A stretch of DNA of 31,560 bases, from positions 1 through 31,560 of IMG/VR virus record IMGVR_UViG_3300025697_000095, one strand, 5' to 3'. The notes beneath the pieces were generated by a model that saw only the letters and a list, made by a program, of their open reading frames with translations, made no database searches and was not told the DNA's origin. Position numbers and translations under genes: made by a program. Shown one piece after another: positions 6,353-10,517 of this stretch (positions within the stretch are counted from its first letter, which is position 1; every line of letters starts with the position of its first letter). This stretch comes from a virus.

Positions 6353-6631
6353 ATGGACTTAATTGAAGAAATTTCTCACCCCCTAGATGAAGTAAGGGCA
6401 GAACTTGCGGAATTACAACGAGAAATTAAGGCATATTTAAAGAACGATAAAAGGACCGTTATGCTAATCGACCCCGAAGGCTTAAAACCACCTTGGAATG
6501 AATATTATATTACCTACCCTTATAAGAAAGAAAAATTTATCGGTTGCTATTCACCTAAATATTCAAGAATGTTCTACATGTTCTACCGTAAGAGAAGTAA
6601 AGGTAGCCATCGGGAATACCAATTAATTTAG
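6353..6631 (+). CDS. hypothetical protein with N-terminal coiled coil, 92 aa
   Basis: Residues 1-30 form a Leu/Glu-rich amphipathic helix (PLDEVRAELAELQREIKAYL). The remainder is aromatic and basic (WNEYYITYPYKKEKFIGCY and MFYMFYRKRSKGSHREYQ), which suggests a compact nucleic-acid-binding or membrane-contacting domain, but no family is recognised. It starts directly after a -10 box and has no SD. It is the last gene before the structured RNA region at 6659, and its stop TAG lies 4 bases before a TTGACA box. Confidence 0.68.
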   Translation: MDLIEEISHPLDEVRAELAELQREIKAYLKNDKRTVMLIDPEGLKPPWNEYYITYPYKKEKFIGCYSPKYSRMFYMFYRKRSKGSHREYQLI

Positions 6632-6635
6632 CTCG

Positions 6636-6663
6636 TTGACAATAAGAAGTTAGTAAGTAGCTG
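6636..6663 (+). promoter_or_regulatory. possible promoter for structured RNA (consensus -35, poor -10)
   Basis: A perfect TTGACA lies at 6636-6641. At 16-base spacing the -10 would be TAGCTG (6658-6663), a poor match that overlaps the first helix of the RNA candidate. A shorter-spaced TAGTAA (6651-6656) is the alternative. Confidence 0.3.
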
Positions 6664-6955
6664 GAAAGCTATCCGACAATAGTCGTCTTGCTAGGATTGG
6701 CTTAAATGTAACCTAGTGCCAAAGACTATTGAAGGTTTCCAGCTCCTTGCTCGTTTCCAAGTAGAAATGAGTCGCTCTTTGAAAACATAGGGTTAGAGTT
6801 CGTTTCCTAAATGGTGTTGTGGTGGACTGTGAGCCACTAATAATGCGACTGTTATTATAATTACTATTCCAAATAAAGAGAAAAAACAAGAGACGCCTTG
6901 TTTCTAAGTATCTTGGTAAGCTCGTAATTTGCAAGTCAAACCTTGCCAACACCAT
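6659..6955 (+). ncRNA. structured RNA candidate, about 300 nt
   Basis: No credible ORF lies here, but many perfect helices do. AGCTGGAAA (6659-6667) pairs with 6736-6744 (9 bp). Nested inside, CAATAGTC (6677-6684) pairs with 6724-6731 (8 bp). Inside that, CTAGG (6691-6695)/CCTAG (6712-6716) interleaves with TTGGC (6697-6701)/GCCAA (6718-6722), either a pseudoknot or two alternative hairpins. A second domain is closed by ATGGTGTTG (6811-6819)/CAACACCAT (6947-6955), 9 bp. It contains TGGTGG/CCACTA (6820-6825/6834-6839), TAATAA/TTATTA (6838-6843/6852-6857, alternative to the previous helix at its base), AAACAAG/CTTGTTT (6884-6890/6897-6903) and GCAAG/CTTGC (6931-6935/6942-6946). The second domain has a faintly tRNA-like order but is no normal tRNA. 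It directly precedes the SD-driven gene cassette and could be a free RNA or its 5' leader. Confidence 0.55.
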
Positions 6956-6991
6956 CTAGGAAGCGAACAAAAAAAAGAAAGGAGGACAGTC

Positions 6992-7168
6992 ATAGACTGG
7001 GAAAGTGAGTTGTTTGAAAAGATGAACGCAGTTGTTGACCACCTTAGAGAACGTCCGCCCAACCTTGATAACGACGTCCTTTTCCAAGTCGCTGTCGATC
7101 AGGTGGTCACATCCATTACTCGCTTGGGGTGGGTCATCGAAAAGAGGATCAAACCAGAAGGGGGGTGA
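6992..7168 (+). CDS. hypothetical protein 1 of SD cassette, apparent AUA start
   Basis: The sequence AAAGGAGG (6978-6985) is an excellent SD, yet the only in-frame codon at proper distance is ATA at 6992 (6-base spacer). The next in-frame ATG (7022) is 36 bases from the SD, and a TTG at 6929 lies inside the structured RNA. From 6992 the product is 59 residues (DWESELFEKMNAVVDHLRE, then FQVAVDQVVTSITRLGW), a helical acidic/hydrophobic protein of unknown role. Either a rare AUA start is used or the ATG at 7022 is the true start. The stop lies 2 bases before the next ATG, and its G-rich end serves as the SD of that gene. Confidence 0.55.
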   Translation: MDWESELFEKMNAVVDHLRERPPNLDNDVLFQVAVDQVVTSITRLGWVIEKRIKPEGG

Positions 7169-7170
7169 CA

Positions 7171-7491
7171 ATGAACCCTGACGAATTAAGTCTCAGACGC
7201 TCCTTGTGGGTTTGGGAAAATAGGTTCATAACTGGCGACACGCCAAACATCTTGGCTCTCGCTAAAGAGAAAAACCAATTCGCACAGAAACACGGCTTTG
7301 CCGAACTGAAGCGAATAGTTAAGGAGGTTATCTATGGGTGTTTTCTCGAAAGGCAAGAGAGTGGAAATACCGGCGAGGTGGTATCACATTTTACTGCTAG
7401 CGCTGGGGATGGCAATCGCCTACCTAAGCCTCATCGGAGTAGCAATCCTCGCAAGCGGAAACTAAGACGAAAAGGAAGGAGGCGACGATGA
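7171..7491 (+). CDS. hypothetical protein 2 of SD cassette
   Basis: A purine-rich SD (AAGGGGGGTGA, about 7158-7168) precedes the ATG at 7171, which I prefer to an upstream GTG-type extension. Residues 1-60 look like a normal helical protein (LSLRRSLWVWENRF, then LALAKEKNQFAQKHGFAELKRIVKEV). The C-terminal 45 residues are Gly/Ser/Arg-rich and very basic. They coincide exactly with a different-frame membrane peptide gene (7334-7465), so the tail may be a by-product of overlap. The function is unknown. Confidence 0.55.
   Translation: MNPDELSLRRSLWVWENRFITGDTPNILALAKEKNQFAQKHGFAELKRIVKEVIYGCFLERQESGNTGEVVSHFTASAGDGNRLPKPHRSSNPRKRKLRRKGRRRR
7334..7465 (+). CDS. small membrane protein nested in another frame
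   Basis: A textbook SD, AAGGAGGT (7321-7328), lies 6 bases before the ATG. The product has 43 residues. A basic N-terminus (GKRVEIPARW) is followed by a strong transmembrane helix (YHILLLALGMAIAYLSLIGV plus AILA), ending SGN. It lies wholly inside the 7171-7491 ORF in another frame, an arrangement known for some phage lysis genes, but nothing here identifies a lysis role. The SD and helix make this frame at least as credible as the surrounding one. Confidence 0.62.
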   Translation: MGVFSKGKRVEIPARWYHILLLALGMAIAYLSLIGVAILASGN

Positions 7492-7610
7492 AATGTCCTC
7501 GGTGCGGAAAAGAAATAGGAGAATATAACGGGATGTGTGCAATTTGCGGTCTAATCAGACCCGCAGACCACGCCAAAGGAGGAAAGGATGAGAAGAAGCA
7601 ACCTCCGTAA
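7488..7610 (+). CDS. zinc-ribbon mini-protein, 40 aa
   Basis: GGAGG (7478-7482) stands 5 bases before the ATG. The protein begins MKCPRCGKEIGEYNGMCAIC, that is, a CPxC and a second CxxC separated by 13 residues, the layout of a small zinc ribbon. A polar Lys-rich tail follows. It overlaps the end of the 7171 ORF by 4 bases (ATGA) and the next gene by 23 bases. Zinc ribbons of this kind bind nucleic acid or protein, but the target is unknown. Confidence 0.66.
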   Translation: MKCPRCGKEIGEYNGMCAICGLIRPADHAKGGKDEKKQPP

Positions 7611-7971
7611 GTCTCTCGACATCGCTCTGTTGGTGGAGAAAGTTTTGACCATCGGTATCAAGTATATGGCCAAAGTTCTCGAAACCACCCCCGAACTATC
7701 TGACGAAGTGGTGGTCGCCATCGCCGAGATGTGCAACGCCATGCAAGAATGCCTCTCGCACTTTCAAAAGAAGACCATCCCCGACATCCAAGAGATGATG
7801 ACAATCTGGGGAGATGAAGGGCCAGAGAAGGAGTTCGAAGTCCAAGTCGAGGAAGTCGATTCGGTCGAAGAAGCCTTTGAAGAAGCCTTTTGCCCCGAAG
7901 AAGACGAGGAAGAAGACGACGAAAGCGAAGGCTACCAAGAAGGAGACGGCGAGGAGTGGAAAGACACATGA
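7588..7971 (+). CDS. helical protein with long acidic C-terminal tail, 127 aa
   Basis: GGAGG (7578-7582) lies 5 bases before the ATG. Residues 1-75 are helical and amphipathic (LDIALLVEKVLTIGIKYMAK, then VVAIAEMCNAMQECLSHFQ), and from about residue 78 onward the tail is dominated by Glu and Asp. Codon use (GAA, GAC, GCC and ATC) is consistent along the whole frame and differs from the AT-rich genes outside the cassette. Strongly acidic tails occur in DNA-mimic inhibitors and in chaperone-like proteins, so an anti-host function is possible but unproven. The +1 frame of the tail is a Lys/Arg-rich ORF (see rejected items). Confidence 0.7.
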   Translation: MRRSNLRKSLDIALLVEKVLTIGIKYMAKVLETTPELSDEVVVAIAEMCNAMQECLSHFQKKTIPDIQEMMTIWGDEGPEKEFEVQVEEVDSVEEAFEEAFCPEEDEEEDDESEGYQEGDGEEWKDT

Positions 7972-7986
7972 AAGGAGGTGTTTACC

Positions 7987-8112
7987 GTGCAAATTTGCCC
8001 TCACTCGGCGGAAACGCCAAAGACTCAGGCTCAATCGCTAACCCTAAACCCTGTTTCGCTGGACAGGTCAAACAAAACCAGCGAAATTAAGGGCTTAAAT
8101 GGAGATGGATAG
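7987..8112 (+). CDS. hypothetical peptide with GTG start, 41 aa
   Basis: The strongest SD of the cassette, AAAGGAGGTG (7971-7980), precedes a GTG at 7987 with 8 bases between GGAGG and the start. The product is a polar peptide (MQICPHSAETPKTQAQSLTL, then SLDRSNKTSE). An alternative is the ATG at 7968, which overlaps the preceding stop (ATGA) and gives a 40-residue Gly/Pro-rich peptide in another frame, but its SD position is poor. The last 59 bases overlap RNA hairpins starting at 8054, so translation may be limited or regulated there. Confidence 0.42.
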   Translation: MQICPHSAETPKTQAQSLTLNPVSLDRSNKTSEIKGLNGDG

Positions 8113-8323
8113 GACGCGTTCCTTACCCTCAACCTGTTCGATTCAGGTAAAGCCCATATTTGTTGCTAGCGAAAGACAAGTTAGGCAACTATTCTATCCG
8201 ACCATCTCCGTTGGGGAGGTAGATAATCAGGCAAAAGTGTGATAGGTCTATCGCTCTTAGCCGAAAGCCCGTGTTCGGGAACGGGGCTGGCGAGGTAAAA
8301 ACTAAAGTCCAAGGTCTCGCCAG
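8054..8323 (+). ncRNA. second structured RNA stretch
   Basis: Perfect or near-perfect helices include TTTCGCTGG (8054-8062)/CCAGCGAAA (8078-8086), GTTGC (8162-8166)/GCAAC (8185-8189), GTGATA (8239-8244)/TATCGC (8249-8254), CCCGT (8268-8272)/ACGGG (8281-8285), and CTGGCGAG (8287-8294)/CTCGCCAG (8316-8323, 21-base loop). A longer pairing joins 8101-8112 with 8194-8197 plus 8202-8209 (12 bp with a CCGA bulge) and would form a pseudoknot with the 8091/8150 helix. No ORF larger than about 40 codons is credible between 8113 and 8373. I do not recognise a known RNA class and checked for tmRNA, RNase P and group I/II intron signatures without success. Confidence 0.45.
8091..8156 (+). ncRNA. tRNA-like element lacking a D-arm (66 nt)
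   Basis: GGGCTT (8091-8096) pairs with AAGCCC (8150-8155) like an acceptor stem. ACCTG-TTCGATT-CAGGT (8132-8148) is a perfect T-arm, with a 5-bp stem and a seven-base loop carrying the TTCGA core. Between them 8107-8127 can form an arm (AGGA/TCCT around CGCGT plus outer GG/CC), where the anticodon arm would be. There is no D-stem, the loop has five rather than seven bases and lacks a proper T33, and no CCA is encoded. It may be a tRNA mimic, a decayed tRNA or a processing signal. Confidence 0.4.
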
Positions 8324-8332
8324 AATTAGACA

Positions 8333-8350
8333 TTTAACGGTTAAAAGCCA
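8333..8350 (+). promoter_or_regulatory. recurrent 5'-leader mini-hairpin, copy 1
   Basis: The motif tttaacGG-ttaaaa-gCCa lies 23 bases before the ATG at 8374. Related copies precede the next two genes (8470-8489 and 8781-8794). Confidence 0.35.
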
Positions 8351-8373
8351 AATTAAAAGTTTAAAGAAGAAAA

Positions 8374-8466
8374 ATGAATTATAATTTTCTATATCCAATT
8401 TGCGGAGCAGTTATCTTTTGGTTAATTTTCATGTTAATTTGTTTTATTCAAGATATTAGAAATTAA
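8374..8466 (+). CDS. small membrane peptide, 30 aa
   Basis: The ATG follows an A-rich tract, with GAAGA about 7 bases upstream as at best a weak SD. The peptide (MNYNFLYPICGAVIFWLIFM then LICFIQDIRN) is one hydrophobic helix with short polar ends, so a single transmembrane segment is expected. It is the first gene after the structured stretch and returns to the genome's usual AT-rich style. The function is unknown. Confidence 0.52.
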   Translation: MNYNFLYPICGAVIFWLIFMLICFIQDIRN

Positions 8467-8469
8467 CTA

Positions 8470-8489
8470 TTTAACGGCATAAATGCCAA
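8470..8489 (+). promoter_or_regulatory. recurrent 5'-leader mini-hairpin, copy 2
   Basis: The motif tttaacGGCA-taaa-TGCCaat forms a 4-bp hairpin 15 bases before the preferred ATG at 8504. The sequence between hairpin and ATG closely resembles that before 8809. Confidence 0.38.
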
Positions 8490-8503
8490 TAGAAATAAAT
8501 AAT

Positions 8504-8776
8504 ATGTCAATCAAACACAAAAAAGAATTATCAAAGTTTTGCCATTATTGCCATAAACCCATTAGGGGTGAGAAAATTTGGTGTGAATTTACGGATGAAG
8601 CCATTAAAATTGGATATAAAAGATGTGGAAATAAAGAATGCGGACAAATTATTGGTGAAAGTCGGGATGGTGAAGAATGGAGGGTTGTTTGGGATGGTAT
8701 TACAACTCCTCCTTCTAATTATTTCAAAGAATACATTAAGATTATAAATATTTCAAAGAATACATTAAGATTATAA
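8504..8776 (+). CDS. zinc-ribbon protein, about 90 aa
   Basis: I chose the ATG at 8504 because it sits in the usual AATAAATAATATG context. The in-frame ATG at 8483 lies inside the leader hairpin. The protein has CHYCHKP (residues 13-19) and CGNKECGQ (about 41-48), two pairs of zinc ligands as in small zinc ribbons, followed by a Trp-containing strand (EEWRVVWDG). The last eight residues derive from a 29-bp tandem duplication that shifted the frame; before it the protein would have ended at YFKEYIKIIN. The role is unknown, with nucleic-acid binding plausible. Confidence 0.7.
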   Translation: MSIKHKKELSKFCHYCHKPIRGEKIWCEFTDEAIKIGYKRCGNKECGQIIGESRDGEEWRVVWDGITTPPSNYFKEYIKIINISKNTLRL

Positions 8777-8778
8777 AT
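8721..8778 (+). repeat. 29-bp perfect tandem duplication at a gene end
   Basis: The unit starting atttcaaagaatac occurs at 8721-8749 and 8750-8778 with no mismatch. The first copy would have ended the gene at ATAAATTAA. The second copy is read in another frame and adds a new tail. Lack of mismatches implies a recent event. Confidence 0.9.
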
Positions 8779-8780
8779 TA

Positions 8781-8794
8781 AATGGTTAAAAGCC
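8781..8794 (+). promoter_or_regulatory. recurrent 5'-leader mini-hairpin, copy 3
   Basis: The sequence aaTGG-ttaaaag-CCA lies 14 bases before the ATG at 8809 and is followed by AATAATAAATAATT, almost the same as before 8504. Confidence 0.38.
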
Positions 8795-8808
8795 AATAAT
8801 AAATAATT

Positions 8809-9441
8809 ATGAAAACAATAATCTTAGCTCTGGCTCTCGTCTTGTTATTTAGTGCTGGTATTGCTCAAGCAATTTCTTGTCCTGCTGGTCAAGAAGTTAG
8901 AAGTGTTTTAATTACCCCCGAAGTGATTGCCGTTCCTGCCGTAACTCACACCGTCCACCATGAAGCTATTACCCACGAGGAAACAATTATTGATACCCCC
9001 GCTTATTCTTCCTATGTTCATGTTGGCTGGGGACACGGTGATTATATTAAAATCTGTGATACCTATTTTCCAGTCCAGCACAATCACGGGAATTATGACC
9101 TAGTTCATCACCCAGCCGTCACCCACCAAGAAACGGTAATTGATACTCCAGCGTGGGATGAAGAAGTGATTGATGTCCCCGCTATTATTGAAACCCCTGC
9201 CGTTTATGAAGACCAATGCTTTGATCTACCACCAGACCCAGTAACTCCTCCAGTCGTCACATCAAGTCAATCAAGTGGCTCTCATTCTATGGGTTATATG
9301 CACCCCTGCGGTTATATAAAAGTTTATTCGGACTTACCTTGTAATTACTTGGATACCGAAATGCGGGCAAGATTTGGTTGGGATGAAAATTATAGGGAAT
9401 CAATCCTACGACCTTGGAGAGCGATAATCTTTGGGGGATAA
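8809..9441 (+). CDS. exported His-rich protein with signal peptide, 210 aa
   Basis: Residues 1-22 are a typical Sec signal peptide (Lys, then hydrophobic core LALALVLLFSAG, then IAQA as cleavage site). The mature part is rich in His (about 16 residues), Pro and Val, with two related units around THEETIIDTPAYS and THQETVIDTPAWD. It also has several Cys residues (about 24, 82, 136, 172, 178) that could form disulphides or bind metal. A secreted or periplasmic metal-binding or surface protein is likely. Its presence among early/middle phage genes suggests alteration of the host envelope or superinfection exclusion, which is inference. I do not recognise the family. Confidence 0.8.
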   Translation: MKTIILALALVLLFSAGIAQAISCPAGQEVRSVLITPEVIAVPAVTHTVHHEAITHEETIIDTPAYSSYVHVGWGHGDYIKICDTYFPVQHNHGNYDLVHHPAVTHQETVIDTPAWDEEVIDVPAIIETPAVYEDQCFDLPPDPVTPPVVTSSQSSGSHSMGYMHPCGYIKVYSDLPCNYLDTEMRARFGWDENYRESILRPWRAIIFGG

Positions 9442-9452
9442 AATATGAAATT

Positions 9453-9560
9453 ATGAATGAAATTTATGAAATTATCGAAAATGTGGTTATATTATTTCTA
9501 GTAATAGAATGTTGGGGTTTTAGAGTAAAACTTAATAGATTAGAGAAAAAATTAAAATGA
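9453..9560 (+). CDS. small membrane peptide, 35 aa
   Basis: The frame has an acidic N-terminus, a hydrophobic helix (VVILFLVIECWGF) and a basic C-terminus (KLNRLEKKLK), that is, a single-pass N-out membrane peptide. Its stop overlaps the next start (ATGA), which indicates coupling. The function is unknown. Confidence 0.52.
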   Translation: MNEIYEIIENVVILFLVIECWGFRVKLNRLEKKLK

Positions 9561-9679
9561 AAAAGAAACCAAAATGTAATTGCCAATTTGAAGAAGGCCA
9601 TAGTCAAGAGTGTCCTTTATACGTTGAAGATAAAAGTGTTTTTGACGCTTTGATGAAAAAGAATGAGAAAAGTCGGTAA
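9557..9679 (+). CDS. small Cys-rich protein, 40 aa
   Basis: The start overlaps the preceding stop. Cys residues occur as CNC (residues 7-9) and C19, with His15 between them, a possible single zinc site. The rest is Lys-rich. It overlaps the RusA-like gene by 17 bases if that gene uses its first ATG. The function is unknown. Confidence 0.5.
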   Translation: MKKKPKCNCQFEEGHSQECPLYVEDKSVFDALMKKNEKSR

Positions 9680-10043
9680 GGCGGAAACAAGCCAAAAGAT
9701 GCTGAGAATGAATATTGATCTAAAGCCGATGTCAATTAATAAGGCGTGGCGCGGTGGTCGAAGGTTCCGGACTAAGGATTATCTCCAATACGAAAAGGAT
9801 TTATTGTGTTTATTACCTAGAGATGGCGGAATTAAGTTTGATGGGGAGTTTGAAGTCGATATAATTTTCTATTGTAAGAATAAATTGAGCGATGCCGACA
9901 ACATTATCAAACCAATAATGGACATTTTGACAAAATCAGGTATAATTAAGGATGATAGGTTCGCAATGAGGATACAAGTTACTAAAGTTGAGAGCCTAAA
10001 GGATTCATTTGAAATTTCTTTATATGAAATGCAATCGATGTAA
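9663..10043 (+). CDS. rusA: RusA-family Holliday junction resolvase
   Basis: The protein carries the RusA signature: a PMSINKAWRGGRRF segment near the N-terminus (as in RusA proteins that start PxSxNxxWR) and the acidic cluster LSDADNIIKPIMDIL...GIIKDD (Asp77, Asp79, Asp86, Asp97 and Asp98, counting from the first ATG). RusA dimers bind four-way junctions and cut them symmetrically with metal ions. In phages they resolve recombination or replication intermediates before packaging. Later ATGs at 9699 and 9711 would remove an overlap with the previous gene and give a more typical N-terminus, so the start is uncertain. The end overlaps the next gene by 20 bases. Confidence 0.88.
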   Translation: MRKVGKAETSQKMLRMNIDLKPMSINKAWRGGRRFRTKDYLQYEKDLLCLLPRDGGIKFDGEFEVDIIFYCKNKLSDADNIIKPIMDILTKSGIIKDDRFAMRIQVTKVESLKDSFEISLYEMQSM

Positions 10044-10173
10044 AGACAATTATGAAAAAGGACGACTTCCTTTTTACTGCGATGGCGGAATTTGTTTGTG
10101 CCGTTACTGCTACGAAAAGTTATTAGAGGAGAATTTACCACCACCAATCCAAGAATACCCTGAGAGCTGGTAA
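10024..10173 (+). CDS. zinc-finger-like small protein, 49 aa
   Basis: The frame starts at an ATG inside the end of rusA. Six Cys residues occur as CNRC (3-6), YC (19), CLC (24-26) and YC (29), which fits one or two zinc sites of a treble-clef or ribbon kind, followed by a Pro-rich acidic tail. Such mini-proteins are common beside terminase genes, but I cannot assign a function. Confidence 0.6.
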   Translation: MKCNRCKDNYEKGRLPFYCDGGICLCRYCYEKLLEENLPPPIQEYPESW

Positions 10174-10193
10174 TAAGGGGAGTTAAAATAAAA

Positions 10194-10517
10194 ATGGAAG
10201 AAAACAAAACAAAAACAGGAAAAGTAAAGAAAAACCTATTCAAACCAGGTGAATGTCCTAATCCCAATGGTCGCCCTTTAGGTCAGCGTAATTATTCGAC
10301 TATCTACAAGGAGGCTTTAATTAAGTTAGCTGAAAGTGAAGGCATCACTCCCGAAGATGTCGAGAATGAATTAATCAAAGGGGGATTAAAGCACGCTAAA
10401 AAGGATTATCGTTTTTATAAAGATGTGTTGGATAGATTACACGGTCAAGCTACTCAAAAACATGAACTCGACGCTAGTATCAATGTAACTGGCGTAGAAA
10501 TAAATGTTAGAGAATAA
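10194..10517 (+). CDS. small terminase subunit-like protein (DUF5681 type)
   Basis: The N-terminus has the FKPGECPNPNGRPLGQRN motif (residues 16-33), characteristic of DUF5681 proteins that precede large terminase genes. It continues with a helical region (STIYKEALIKLAESEG) and an RFYKDVLDRLHGQA segment. Proteins of this family are regarded as terminase small-subunit-like, recognising phage DNA for packaging. The gene overlaps the large terminase by 14 bases, which supports the assignment. No HTH is obvious. Confidence 0.8.
   Translation: MEENKTKTGKVKKNLFKPGECPNPNGRPLGQRNYSTIYKEALIKLAESEGITPEDVENELIKGGLKHAKKDYRFYKDVLDRLHGQATQKHELDASINVTGVEINVRE

Noticed and set aside
6813-6954. A normal tRNA gene with an intron (acceptor-like GGTGTTG/CAACACC with a T-arm-like GCAAG/CTTGC).
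   Set aside because: The T-loop has six bases, the D-loop lacks GG, the anticodon loop is not seven bases, and the closing helix is 9 bp. I keep it only as part of the structured RNA candidate.
7814-8041. A Lys/Arg-rich, histone-H1-like ORF in the +1 frame of the acidic-tailed gene.
   Set aside because: It arises because GAA-rich acidic codons read one base later give AAG. The acidic frame has an SD at its start and consistent codon usage, and the basic frame has no SD of its own.
8091-8340. tmRNA, RNase P RNA or group I/II intron.
   Set aside because: The T-arm lies only 66 bases from the 5' acceptor strand, there is no tag ORF, and I could not align conserved cores (P7/S elements, domain V, GAGGAAAGUCC context). 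The short GAGG...AAAGTCC likeness near 8292-8310 is interrupted and probably accidental.
8483-8503. ATG at 8483 as start of the zinc-ribbon gene.
   Set aside because: It lies within the recurrent leader hairpin. The in-frame ATG at 8504 has the usual upstream context.
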